This document shows positions 24,231 through 32,444 of a stretch of DNA of 36,648 nt, piece by piece (within the stretch, counting starts at the first letter, position 1; every line of letters starts with the position of its first letter). Both the position numbers and the translations under genes were made by a program. The DNA is taken from positions 1 through 36,648 of the forward strand of contig CAJMLV010000028.1 of assembly GCA_905214345.1 (NCBI GenBank), read 5' to 3'. Source of the stretch: an uncultured bacterium (GTDB taxonomy: Bacteria > Bacillota > Clostridia > Oscillospirales > Ruminococcaceae). The notes beneath the pieces were generated by a model. That model was not told where the DNA came from, made no database searches, and saw only the letters and a list, made by a program, of their open reading frames with translations.

Positions 24231-24584
24231 ATGGCACTTTTCCGTCATCTGCTGCCGGTTCTGGCCGGTGCGGCGTTGGGCTGTGCAGCCACTTTGCTGG
24301 CACAGCGTTATTCTGAAAACAGCGAGCACGAGCATATTGTGGGCCCGGAGGCATTTGATGACGATGCCGCCGAGCCCGTTACCGACGCGCCTGAAACCGC
24401 GGAAGCCCCGGCCAGCGCAAGCGCCGAGGTGTACATCCCGGTGCCGGACAACAGCTCGCCCAACCCCAACCCCGTGCAGGACCACACCGACCCCGTTCCC
24501 ACCGTGGACGGCAAGATCGACCCCACCGGCATTGCCAAGGCCGAAGATTTTGCCGACTGGGACGAGATGGGCTGCCAGGGCTGA
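24231..24584 (+). CDS. Small membrane-anchored or secreted acidic protein of unknown function
   Basis: I do not recognise a family. The 117-residue protein has a basic start and a hydrophobic segment at about 7-25 (LLPVLAGAALGCAATLLA) that can act as an anchor or signal peptide. The rest is extracytoplasmic, rich in Asp, Glu, Ala, Pro and Thr, and low-complexity. It contains VYIPVPDNSSPNPNPVQDH and ends with an acidic DWDEMGCQG. Cys18 lies in ALGC, which is not a good lipobox. The ribosome site is GAGAGGG, seven bases upstream. It has its own promoter and terminator, so it is a monocistronic unit between the two-component system and the his operon. Confidence 0.75.
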   Translation: MALFRHLLPVLAGAALGCAATLLAQRYSENSEHEHIVGPEAFDDDAAEPVTDAPETAEAPASASAEVYIPVPDNSSPNPNPVQDHTDPVPTVDGKIDPTGIAKAEDFADWDEMGCQG

Positions 24585-24612
24585 TTTCCCCATAAAAGCT
24601 GCGATCCTTGTG

Positions 24613-24670
24613 AGCAGGCGCGTTTTCCCGTTTACGATGATGTGAATGGGAATACTGCGCCTGCTTTTTT
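24613..24670 (+). terminator. Terminator after the small anchored-protein gene
   Basis: A 9-bp perfect outer stem (24613-24621 with 24657-24665, AGCAGGCGC and its complement) with further internal pairing TTTTCCC/GGGAA, followed by six T residues. Confidence 0.85.
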
Positions 24671-24695
24671 CTATTTCCGGGCAGCCGCCCGGCTC

Positions 24696-24724
24696 TTTAC
24701 AACTTTACTGCGCTAAAGTATAAT
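24696..24724 (+). promoter_or_regulatory. Promoter of the his operon
   Basis: A -35 TTTACA (24696-24701), 17-bp spacer and perfect -10 TATAAT (24719-24724). The resulting leader is only about 30 bases, too short for a T-box or a histidine attenuator. Confidence 0.88.
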
Positions 24725-24762
24725 GAAACCATCTTTTTTACATGGGTATGTGAGGTATCGTT

Positions 24763-26331
24763 ATGGAATTGGATCTGAACCGTTTTTCCCCCGCCGAACG
24801 CTGCACTTTGCAGCTTCGGGCCTTGTATGAAGATGCCGGGTACCGCAAATTCCGCTGCGCCCGGTTTGAGGAGTACACCCTGTATCAGCAGAACCAGAAG
24901 TTTCTGCCCGATGCCCAGGTCATCACCTTCACCGACCTGGACGGCAAGCTGCGGGCCATCCGCCCGGACGTGACCCTCTCCATTGCCAAAAACGCCCAGC
25001 CCGCCCCCGGCGAGTGCAAGCGTTACTACTACACCGAACAGGTCTGCCGTCCCAGCCGGGAAAGCCACACCTTTGCCGAGATCAGCCAGATGGGGCTGGA
25101 GTGCATCGGCGCGGTGGATGCCGCCCGTCAGGCGGAAGTGGTACGGCTGGCAGTGGACAGCCTGAACACCCTGGGCACCCGCACCTTTTTGGAGGTGAGC
25201 CACATGGGGTATCTCACCGGGCTGCTGGATGCCCTGGCGGTGGACGCCGCCGCCAGGCCCCGGCTGCTGGAACTGCTGCGGGACAAAAACGCCCACGAAC
25301 TGCGCCAGGCTGCCCTGGCTGCGGGGCTGGACGAAGAAGCCGCCGGTGCCCTGTGTGCCCTGCTGAGCCTGCACGGTCCCTTTGAGACCGCCCTGGCCGA
25401 AGCCCGCACCCGCTGCCGCAGCGAAGCCCAGACCGCGGCGCTGGACGAACTGGAAGCCCTGTACGCCGGGCTGGGGGATGCCGCCGCTACCGTACGGCTG
25501 GACCTGAGCCTGGCCGGGGACATGGAATATTACAACGGCCTGGTGTTCACCGGCTACGCCGCCGGGGCCGCCCGGGCGGTGCTGAAGGGCGGGCGGTACG
25601 ACCTGCTGGCCCGACGCTTCACCCCCGGTGCCTGCGCCCTGGGATTTGCCCTCTATCTGGACGAGCTGGAACGGCTGGCTCCCAGTGCCCAGGCCGAGCC
25701 GGATACCTGGCTGAACATCGCCCTGCCCAAGGGCCGTCTGGGCGACAAGGCCTACGGCCTGCTGGCCCAGGCCGGGTACGGCTGCACCGAGGATTACAAC
25801 GAGACCCGCAAGCTGGTGGTGGAGAACCCCGACTCCAAGGTGCGGTATTTCCTGGTCAAGCCCAGCGACGTGGCCATCTATGTGGAGCACGGCGCGGCGG
25901 ACATCGGCATTGTGGGCAAGGACATCCTGGCCGAATCCGGCGCCGACGTGTACGAACTGATGGACACCGGCATGGGCAAGTGCCGCATGTGCGTGGCCGG
26001 GCCCAAGGCTTTCGTGGACGACGAAAGCCGGGCACTGCGGGTGGCCACCAAGTTCGTTTCCATCGCCCGGGAACATTACGAAGCCCTGGGCCGTGACATC
26101 GACATCATCAAGCTCAACGGGTCCATCGAGCTGGCCCCCATCCTGGGGCTGTCCGATGTGATCGTGGACATTGTGGAGACCGGCACCACCCTGAAGGAAA
26201 ACAACCTGGCCGTGCTGGAAGAGTTCATGCCCATCAGCGCGCGGTTCATTGCCAACCGCGCCAGCTATCAGTTCAAGTACCGCCAGCTCACCGAACTGCT
26301 GGCCAAGATGAAGGAGGCTCTCAAAGTATGA
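24763..26331 (+). CDS. hisZG: Fused HisZ-HisG: ATP phosphoribosyltransferase regulatory and catalytic subunits
   Basis: A 522-residue single frame. Residues 1 to about 305 are HisZ, a histidyl-tRNA-synthetase-like regulatory subunit: FTDLDGKLRAIRPDVTLSIAK, YYYTEQVCRPSRESHTFAEISQMGLE and AGDMEYYNGLVFTGY with LKGGRYDLL. Residues from about 316 to 522 are a short-form HisG: LNIALPKGRLGDKA, VVENPDSKVRYFLVKPSDV, GAADIGIVGKD and the PRPP-binding DIVETGTTLKENNL. The linker is only about ten residues. HisG catalyses the first, feedback-controlled step of histidine synthesis. Short HisG normally needs HisZ as a separate protein. The ATG has GAGG upstream and the stop overlaps hisD by 4 bp. Confidence 0.93.
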   Translation: MELDLNRFSPAERCTLQLRALYEDAGYRKFRCARFEEYTLYQQNQKFLPDAQVITFTDLDGKLRAIRPDVTLSIAKNAQPAPGECKRYYYTEQVCRPSRESHTFAEISQMGLECIGAVDAARQAEVVRLAVDSLNTLGTRTFLEVSHMGYLTGLLDALAVDAAARPRLLELLRDKNAHELRQAALAAGLDEEAAGALCALLSLHGPFETALAEARTRCRSEAQTAALDELEALYAGLGDAAATVRLDLSLAGDMEYYNGLVFTGYAAGAARAVLKGGRYDLLARRFTPGACALGFALYLDELERLAPSAQAEPDTWLNIALPKGRLGDKAYGLLAQAGYGCTEDYNETRKLVVENPDSKVRYFLVKPSDVAIYVEHGAADIGIVGKDILAESGADVYELMDTGMGKCRMCVAGPKAFVDDESRALRVATKFVSIAREHYEALGRDIDIIKLNGSIELAPILGLSDVIVDIVETGTTLKENNLAVLEEFMPISARFIANRASYQFKYRQLTELLAKMKEALKV

Positions 26332-27614
26332 TCCGTATTCTTTCTTTTGATGCCGTGCAGCCGGAGGAGATCCTGAACCGGGACATCCGTGCCGAAGCCG
26401 ATGTGGAAGCCGTTGTGGACGGCATTATCGCCGATGTGCGCGCCCGGGGTGACGAAGCCCTGCGGGAGTACGCCAAAAAGTTTGACGGCGCCGACCTGGA
26501 CAGCCTGCTGGTGACCAAGGCGGAAATCGACGAAGCCTTTGCCGCTGTGGGGGAGGATTTCCTCACCACCCTGCGCATGGCCGCCGCCAACATCCGGGCT
26601 TTCCATGAGCATCAGGTCCACAAGGATTTCGTCATCAACGACACTCCCGGCGTGGTGCTGGGGCAGAAATACACCCCCATCGAAAAAGCCGGTGTCTATG
26701 TGCCGGGCGGCACGGCGGCCTATCCGTCCACCGTGCTCATGGACGTGATCCCCGCCAAAGTGGCCGGGGTGCGTGAGATCGTCATGACCACCCCCGCCGG
26801 CAAGGACGGCAAGGTGAACCCCAACATCCTGGCCGCGGCGGCGGTAGCGGGCATTGACAAGATCGTCAAGTCCGGCGGCGCCCAGGCGGTGGCCGCCCTG
26901 GCCTACGGCACCGAGAGCGTGCCTGCCGTGGACAAGATCGTGGGCCCCGGCAACATCTATGTGGCCACCGCCAAGCGGAAGGTCTTCGGCAAGGTGGGCA
27001 TCGACATGATCGCCGGACCTTCGGAGATCCTGGTGCTGGCCGACGGCGGCTGCAATCCCGCCTGGGTGGCGGCGGACCTGCTGAGCCAGGCGGAACACGA
27101 CAAGCTGGCCACCGCCGTGCTGGTCACCGACAGCATGGACCTGGCAAAAGCCGTGCAGGCGGAGCTGGAAGTGCAGATTCCCCAGCTGCCCCGCGCCGCC
27201 ATCGCCCGGGAGAGCATCGACACCAACGGCAAGATCATCGTCACCGACGACCTGACCAAGGCGGTGGAAGCCGCCAACCTCATTGCCCCCGAACACCTGG
27301 AACTGTGCGTGGAGGACCCCTTTGCCCTGCTGGGCCAGATCCGCAACGCGGGCAGCATCTTCATGGGCCGCAACGTGCCCGAAGCCCTGGGCGACTACTT
27401 CGCCGGGCCCAACCACACCCTGCCCACCTCCGGCACCGCCCGGTTCTCCAGCCCGCTGGGTGTGGATGATTTCGTCAAGAAATCCAGCTTCCTTTACTAT
27501 ACCCGGGAGGCCCTGGGCCAGGTCCAGAGTCGCATCGCCGACTTTGCGGAGCGGGAAGGGCTGCACGCCCACGCCAAGAGCGTGACCATCCGCTATGAGG
27601 AGGCGGAACAATGA
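26328..27614 (+). CDS. hisD: Histidinol dehydrogenase
   Basis: A 428-residue zinc-dependent NAD enzyme that carries out the last two oxidations, L-histidinol to L-histidine. It has YVPGGTAAYPSTVLM, TTPAGKDGKVNPNILAAA, VDKIVGPGNIYV, IDMIAGPSEILVLAD and the zinc/catalytic region LLSQAEHDK. FAGPNHTLPTSGTAR lies towards the end. Start and stop each overlap the neighbouring genes by 4 bp (ATGA), so translation is coupled along the operon. Confidence 0.97.
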   Translation: MIRILSFDAVQPEEILNRDIRAEADVEAVVDGIIADVRARGDEALREYAKKFDGADLDSLLVTKAEIDEAFAAVGEDFLTTLRMAAANIRAFHEHQVHKDFVINDTPGVVLGQKYTPIEKAGVYVPGGTAAYPSTVLMDVIPAKVAGVREIVMTTPAGKDGKVNPNILAAAAVAGIDKIVKSGGAQAVAALAYGTESVPAVDKIVGPGNIYVATAKRKVFGKVGIDMIAGPSEILVLADGGCNPAWVAADLLSQAEHDKLATAVLVTDSMDLAKAVQAELEVQIPQLPRAAIARESIDTNGKIIVTDDLTKAVEAANLIAPEHLELCVEDPFALLGQIRNAGSIFMGRNVPEALGDYFAGPNHTLPTSGTARFSSPLGVDDFVKKSSFLYYTREALGQVQSRIADFAEREGLHAHAKSVTIRYEEAEQ

Positions 27615-28672
27615 GCCGGTATTTCACCCCCACCCTGGCGGCGCTGGAACCTTATACCCCCGGCGAGCAGCGCAAGATCCCCGATCTTGTGAAGCTCAAC
27701 GCCAACGAGAACCCCTATCCCCCCTCCCCTGCCGTGGCTGCGGCCGTGGCGGGCGCTGTGGACGGGCTGCGGCTGTACTGTGACCTGACCGAAGCCGACC
27801 TGTGCGCCGCCATCGCGGCGCAGGAGGGTCTGCCCGCCGACCACATCCTGTGCGGCAACGGCAGCGACGAGAACCTGCTGCTGGCCATCCGGGCTTTCTG
27901 CGACGAAAAGACGCCCCTGGCCTTTGCGGACATTACATACAGCTTTTACCCGGTCCTCTGCCAGCTGCTGGGGGTCCCCGCCCACATTCTGCCGGTGCGG
28001 GATGACTTCACCCTAGACCTGACCGCCTATTACGGCCTGGGGGAGACCATCGTCCTTGCCAACCCCAACGCCCCCACCAGCCTGCTGGCTCCGGTGGCGG
28101 CCATCGAGGAGGTCATCCGCCGCAACCCCGACCACATCGTGATCGTGGACGAGGCTTATGTGGACTTTGCGGGGGAAGGTGCTTCCTGCCTGCCCCTGGT
28201 GCCCAAATACAACAACCTCATCGTGGTGCGCACTTTCTCCAAGTCCCGCAGTCTGGCGGGAGCCCGGCTGGGCTACTGCGCGGCACAGCCCGCCCTGATC
28301 GCGGACATGAACCGCATCAAGTTCAGTTACAGCCCTTACAACATCAGTTCTCTGAATCAGGCCGCCGGGGCCGCCGCCATGCGGGACGATGCCTATTTCC
28401 GGGATACGGTCGCCAAAATCTGCCGCACCCGGCAGGAAACCGCCGAAAAACTGCAGCAGCGGGGATTCACCGTGCTGGATTCGGCCACCAACTTCCTGTT
28501 TGCCAGACCCGCCGAAAAAACGGCCAGGGAAATTTTTGAAGCCCTGCGGGAGCGCGGGGTGCTCATCCGGTATTTCTCGGCCCCGCGCATCGACAGCTGG
28601 CTGCGCATCACCATCGGCACGCCGGAACAGATGCAGAGGTTCTTTGCCGAACTGGACGACATTCTGCGCTGA
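27611..28672 (+). CDS. hisC: Histidinol-phosphate aminotransferase
   Basis: A 353-residue fold-type I PLP enzyme that converts imidazole-acetol phosphate to histidinol phosphate with glutamate as amino donor. It has LNANENPYPPSP at the N-terminus, NGSDENLLLAIRAF and ANPNAPTS. VDEAYVDF and the PLP-lysine segment RTFSKSRSLAGARLGY are also present. A short C-terminal domain ends WLRITIGTPEQM. It begins in the end of hisD. The gene that usually follows, hisB, is absent; hisH starts 18 bp later. Confidence 0.96.
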   Translation: MSRYFTPTLAALEPYTPGEQRKIPDLVKLNANENPYPPSPAVAAAVAGAVDGLRLYCDLTEADLCAAIAAQEGLPADHILCGNGSDENLLLAIRAFCDEKTPLAFADITYSFYPVLCQLLGVPAHILPVRDDFTLDLTAYYGLGETIVLANPNAPTSLLAPVAAIEEVIRRNPDHIVIVDEAYVDFAGEGASCLPLVPKYNNLIVVRTFSKSRSLAGARLGYCAAQPALIADMNRIKFSYSPYNISSLNQAAGAAAMRDDAYFRDTVAKICRTRQETAEKLQQRGFTVLDSATNFLFARPAEKTAREIFEALRERGVLIRYFSAPRIDSWLRITIGTPEQMQRFFAELDDILR

Positions 28673-28690
28673 TACAAAGGAGGGGGAAAT

Positions 28691-29308
28691 ATGATCGCCA
28701 TTGTGGATTACGGAGTGGGCAACCTGTTCAGCCTGGCTTCCAGCGTGAAAAGCCTGGGGGCCGAGATCCGGGTGACCAACAAGGCTGAGGACCTGCGCCA
28801 GGCCACCCACATCCTGCTGCCCGGGGTGGGCGCTTTTGCGGACGCCGCCGCCAAACTGACCGCCACCGGTCTGGTGCCGGTATTGCGGGAGGAGACCCGG
28901 CACACCCCGCTGCTGGGCATCTGCCTGGGCATGCAGTTGCTGTTTGAAAAGAGCTACGAATACGGCGAGCACGAGGGCCTTGGTCTGGTGCCCGGGCAGG
29001 TCTGCCCCCTGGCGGAGGACCTGCAGGACCCCACCCTGAAGGTGCCCCACATCGGCTGGAACGCCCTGGACATCACCCCGGGGCGGGAGAACGACCCGCT
29101 GTTCAAGTATGTGAAAAACGGCGAATACGTCTATTACGTGCACAGCTATTACGCCAAGAACTGTGCTGCCAACACCCTGGCCACCAGTGAATACAGCATT
29201 CCGGTGACCGGGGCGGTGCGGTCCGGCCTTGTGTACGGCACCCAGTTCCATCCCGAAAAATCCGGCGATACCGGCCTGCGTCTGCTGCGGGCCTTCGCAG
29301 AACTGTAA
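28691..29308 (+). CDS. hisH: Imidazole glycerol phosphate synthase, glutamine amidotransferase subunit
   Basis: A 205-residue class I glutamine amidotransferase that supplies ammonia to HisF. The opening IAIVDYGVGNLFSLASS is characteristic. The nucleophile Cys sits in LLGICLGMQLLF. The His-Glu pair lies in GTQFHPEKSGDTGLRLL. The ribosome site AAAGGAGGGG precedes the ATG. Confidence 0.96.
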   Translation: MIAIVDYGVGNLFSLASSVKSLGAEIRVTNKAEDLRQATHILLPGVGAFADAAAKLTATGLVPVLREETRHTPLLGICLGMQLLFEKSYEYGEHEGLGLVPGQVCPLAEDLQDPTLKVPHIGWNALDITPGRENDPLFKYVKNGEYVYYVHSYYAKNCAANTLATSEYSIPVTGAVRSGLVYGTQFHPEKSGDTGLRLLRAFAEL

Positions 29309-29320
29309 GGAGGTCCCGGT

Positions 29321-30037
29321 ATGAAACTGTATCCTGCCATTGACCTGCGCGGCGGTCAGGCCGTGCGGCTGTATCAGGGCGACTACGACCAGATGACCGT
29401 CTACAACCCCGACCCCGTGGCCCAGGCCAAAGCCTTTGCGGCCGCCGGGGCCAAATACCTGCATGTGGTGGACCTGGACGGCGCCAAGGACGGCCTGGCC
29501 GTGAACTTTTCCACCATCCAGAACATCACCGCCGCCGGGGACCTGTTTGTGGAAGTGGGCGGCGGCATCCGGGACCAGCAGCGCATTGAAGATTACCTTG
29601 CCTTGGGCGTGGGCCGCTGCATCCTGGGCACTGTGGCAGTGCGGGATTTTGATTTCACCGCCCGCATGGCCCGCACCTACGGCGACAAGATCGTGGTGGG
29701 CGTGGACATGAAAGACGGCTATGTGGCCGTGAGCGGCTGGAAGGAACTGACCCCCGAACCGGGGCTGGACTTCTGCCGCCGCTGCGCCGACGCCGGAGTG
29801 AAAGCCCTCATCGTCACCGATATCTCCCGGGACGGCACTATGCAGGGCACCAACATGCAGCTGTACCGGGATCTGCTGACCATCCCCGGGGTGGAGATCA
29901 CCGCTTCCGGCGGCATTGCCCGCATGGAAGAACTGGACGAACTGCAGGCGATGGGCTGCCATGCGGCCATTCTGGGCAAATCCATCTACACCGGCGCCAT
30001 CGACCTGGCCCAGGCCGTGGCCCGCTTTGAAGGCTGA
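29321..30037 (+). CDS. hisA: ProFAR isomerase (HisA)
   Basis: A 238-residue TIM-barrel enzyme that isomerises ProFAR to PRFAR. It has YPAIDLRGGQAVRLYQGDY with the first catalytic Asp, HVVDLDGAKDG, VGGGIRDQ and VVGVDMKDGYVAVSGW. The second-half catalytic Asp is in IVTDISRDGTMQG. ASGGIARMEEL and ILGKSIYTGAI form the phosphate sites. TAAGGAGG precedes the ATG; it lies 12 bp after hisH and 14 bp before hisF. Confidence 0.97.
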   Translation: MKLYPAIDLRGGQAVRLYQGDYDQMTVYNPDPVAQAKAFAAAGAKYLHVVDLDGAKDGLAVNFSTIQNITAAGDLFVEVGGGIRDQQRIEDYLALGVGRCILGTVAVRDFDFTARMARTYGDKIVVGVDMKDGYVAVSGWKELTPEPGLDFCRRCADAGVKALIVTDISRDGTMQGTNMQLYRDLLTIPGVEITASGGIARMEELDELQAMGCHAAILGKSIYTGAIDLAQAVARFEG

Positions 30038-30051
30038 AAGGGGCGGTACAC

Positions 30052-30810
30052 ATGGTCACAAAACGCATCATCCCCTGCCTGGACGTGAAGAACGGCCGGG
30101 TAGTGAAAGGGGTCAACTTTGAAGGACTGAAAGACATGGCCGACCCGGTGGAAATGGCTCGCTACTACAACACCGCCGGGGCGGACGAACTGGTGTTCTA
30201 CGACATCACCGCCAGCGTGGAGGGCCGCACCCTCTTCACCGACATTCTGCGCAAGGTGGCTTCGGAAATCTTCATTCCCCTCACCGTGGGCGGCGGCATC
30301 AACACCCTGGAAGACTTCGACCGGGTGCTGAAATGCGGCGCCGACAAGGTCAGCGTCAATTCCGGCGCCATCAAGAACCCGGCCATCATCTCGGCAGCCG
30401 CCCAGCGCTACGGCGATCAGTGTGTGGTGCTTTCGGCGGACATCAAGCGGGTGGACGGGCATTTCCGCCTGTTTGCCAAGGGCGGCCGGGAAAACACCGG
30501 CATCGATGCTCTGAACTGGCTGGAACAGGGGGTGCGCAACGGTGCCGGGGAACTGGTGGTCAACTCCATCGACACCGACGGCGTGAAAAACGGCTTTGAC
30601 CTGGAACTGCTGGACGAGGTTGCCAAGCGCTGCGCCGTACCCATCATCGCTTCCGGCGGGGCGGGCTGTAAGGAAGATTTCCTGGAGCTGTTCCGCAATC
30701 ATCCCAAGGTGGATGCCGGTCTGGCGGCTTCCATCTTCCATTCCAAACAGGTGGATATCCGAGACCTGAAAGGATATCTGCGGCAAAACGGGGTGGAGAT
30801 GCGTCTTTGA
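30052..30810 (+). CDS. hisF: Imidazole glycerol phosphate synthase, cyclase subunit
   Basis: A 252-residue TIM barrel that forms imidazole glycerol phosphate and AICAR from PRFAR, using ammonia channelled from HisH. It has RIIPCLDVKNGRVVKGVNF with the catalytic Asp, DELVFYDITAS and VGGGINTLEDF. INSIDTDGVKNGFD carries the second catalytic Asp, and ASGGAGCKEDFLELF follows. The last gene of the first his block; no terminator follows before the promoter at 30824. Confidence 0.97.
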   Translation: MVTKRIIPCLDVKNGRVVKGVNFEGLKDMADPVEMARYYNTAGADELVFYDITASVEGRTLFTDILRKVASEIFIPLTVGGGINTLEDFDRVLKCGADKVSVNSGAIKNPAIISAAAQRYGDQCVVLSADIKRVDGHFRLFAKGGRENTGIDALNWLEQGVRNGAGELVVNSIDTDGVKNGFDLELLDEVAKRCAVPIIASGGAGCKEDFLELFRNHPKVDAGLAASIFHSKQVDIRDLKGYLRQNGVEMRL

Positions 30811-30823
30811 CCGCTCTCCCCCC

Positions 30824-30852
30824 TTGCAAAATGACCGCCGGCGCGGTACACT
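30824..30852 (+). promoter_or_regulatory. Internal promoter before hisIE
   Basis: A -35 TTGCAA (30824-30829), 17-bp spacer and -10 TACACT (30847-30852). A second -10-like TATAAT at 30868-30873 lacks a good -35. Confidence 0.65.
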
Positions 30853-30891
30853 ATAAGTATCTCATCTTATAATGAGCAGGAGTTTTTTCTC

Positions 30892-31548
30892 ATGGAATAC
30901 ACCGAAACTTCCCGTACCCTGAAATTCGACGAAAACGGCCTGATCCCCGCCATCGTGCAGGATCATTACACCAAAGAAGTGCTGACCCTGGCGTACATGA
31001 ACGCCGAGACCCTGGCCCTGACCATTGCGGAAGGGCGCACCGTCTTCTGGTCCCGCAGCCGCCAGGAAATCTGGCGCAAGGGCGAGACTTCCGGCAATGT
31101 GCAGCGGGTGGTGTCCATCACCGCTGACTGCGACAAGGACGCCCTGGTGGTGGAAGTGGTCAAGAATGGTCCCGCCTGCCACACCGGCGCGGAAAGCTGC
31201 TTCTTCAACCCGGTCTATGTTTCGGAGGAGCTCAAACAGTTTACCTGGCAGGGGCTGTACCACCTGATCGAGGGCCGCAAGACCGACCCCAAGGAAGGCA
31301 GCTACACCACCTATCTGTTTGACAAGGGCCTGGAAAAAATCCTGAAAAAAGTCGGCGAGGAGAGCACCGAAGTCATCATTGCGGGCGCCAAGCGCGACGT
31401 GGAAGAGACCATCTACGAAATCAGCGACCTGGCTTACCATGTCATGGTGCTGATGATCGAGCTGGGCATCTCTGTGGAAGACATCACCCGTGAGCTGGAA
31501 AAGCGCCACGTGGTGGATCATAAAGTAAAACAGGAGAGGATGCAGTGA
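30892..31548 (+). CDS. hisIE: Bifunctional phosphoribosyl-AMP cyclohydrolase / phosphoribosyl-ATP diphosphatase
   Basis: A 218-residue fusion for steps 2 and 3 of histidine synthesis. The HisI part (about 1-115) has LTLAYMNAETLALT, VFWSRSRQEIWRKGETSGN and the metal site DCDKDALVVEV with CHTGAESCFF. The HisE part (about 120-215) has KILKKVGEESTEVIIAGAKRD and ISDLAYHVMVLM. The ribosome site is GCAGGAG. An 81-bp gap with a promoter separates it from hisF. Confidence 0.96.
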   Translation: MEYTETSRTLKFDENGLIPAIVQDHYTKEVLTLAYMNAETLALTIAEGRTVFWSRSRQEIWRKGETSGNVQRVVSITADCDKDALVVEVVKNGPACHTGAESCFFNPVYVSEELKQFTWQGLYHLIEGRKTDPKEGSYTTYLFDKGLEKILKKVGEESTEVIIAGAKRDVEETIYEISDLAYHVMVLMIELGISVEDITRELEKRHVVDHKVKQERMQ

Positions 31549-32375
31549 TGGCTGACCAATACAAACTGAGCTCGGTACACGTTCATTCCAAGCTGTGCGA
31601 CGGCAAAAACACCCTGGACGAGATGGCGGTGACCGCCTGGCGTGCCGGGCTGAAAACCCTGGGTTTTTCCGGCCATAGCCACACCCCCTGCGATATCGAG
31701 TACTGCATGACCCAAAGCCGCACCGCGCTGTACAAGGCGCAGGTGGCCAAGCTGAAGGAGCGCTATGCAGGCAAGCTGGATATCCTGTGCGGGCTGGAAT
31801 GGGACCTGTACAGCGACGACGACCCCACCGCTTACGATTACTTTATCGGCAGCGCCCACTATGTGCGCGGCCCCAAGACCGGCCGGTACTATGAGATCGA
31901 CTTCCGGGAGGCCGACCTGGCCGCCTGCATCCAGGACGATTTCGACGGCGACGGCCTGGCTGTTGTGGAAGCCTACTTCGACAACGTGCGCCAGGTGGCG
32001 GAGCACAAACCTACCATTCTGGGGCACTTTGACCTGATCAAGAAGATCAACAAGGGCAACAAGTTCTTTGACGAGAACAGCCCCCGCTATGCCGCTGCCG
32101 CCCGCACCGCCCTGGAAGCGGCTGCCGCCAACGGCTGCGTTCTGGAGGTGAACACCTCCTCGGTGTATCGCGGTTACCGTGAGGATTACTTCCCCGGCGA
32201 GGACATTCTGCGCGCCTGGAAGGAGATGGGCGGCGAAGTCATCATCACCGCTGACGCCCACGAAGCCAAGGCCCTGACCTTCGGCTTTGACGAGGCTGCC
32301 GCCATGCTGAAAAAGCTGGGCTACGACCATGTCCAGGTGCTGGGCAAGGACGGCTTCACCCCCTGCGAGCTGTAA
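31548..32375 (+). CDS. hisK: Histidinol-phosphatase, PHP family
   Basis: A 275-residue PHP-domain phosphoesterase, expected to remove phosphate from histidinol phosphate. The metal-binding motifs are SSVHVHSKLCDG, FSGHSHTPC, CGLEWDLY, LGHFDLI and ITADAHEAK. The ATG overlaps the hisIE stop (TGATG) with AGGAGAGG upstream. Position after hisIE supports the histidinol-phosphatase role rather than another PHP function. It is the last gene of the cluster. Confidence 0.9.
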   Translation: MADQYKLSSVHVHSKLCDGKNTLDEMAVTAWRAGLKTLGFSGHSHTPCDIEYCMTQSRTALYKAQVAKLKERYAGKLDILCGLEWDLYSDDDPTAYDYFIGSAHYVRGPKTGRYYEIDFREADLAACIQDDFDGDGLAVVEAYFDNVRQVAEHKPTILGHFDLIKKINKGNKFFDENSPRYAAAARTALEAAAANGCVLEVNTSSVYRGYREDYFPGEDILRAWKEMGGEVIITADAHEAKALTFGFDEAAAMLKKLGYDHVQVLGKDGFTPCEL

Positions 32376-32394
32376 TTTACCCCTGACAAAAATC

Positions 32395-32433
32395 ATCCCC
32401 GCCGCAAGCTTTTGCCTGCGGCGGGGATTTTTT
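32395..32433. terminator. Terminator between the his operon and the convergent hydrolase gene
   Basis: A perfect 12-bp stem (32395-32406 with 32417-32428, ATCCCCGCCGCA and its complement), a 10-base loop, and T residues to 32433 on the plus strand. An A/T-rich flank on the other side may serve the minus-strand gene too. Confidence 0.9.
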
Positions 32434-32444
32434 CTGTATTGCGG

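Noticed and set aside
24276..24287. Lipoprotein lipobox at ALGC in the 117-residue protein
   Set aside because: The -3 position is Ala rather than Leu and the charged n-region is short; a plain anchor or signal peptide fits as well.
24725..24762. T-box or histidine leader-peptide attenuator upstream of hisZG
   Set aside because: The predicted leader is about 30 nt, too short, and contains no His codon run or T-box sequence.
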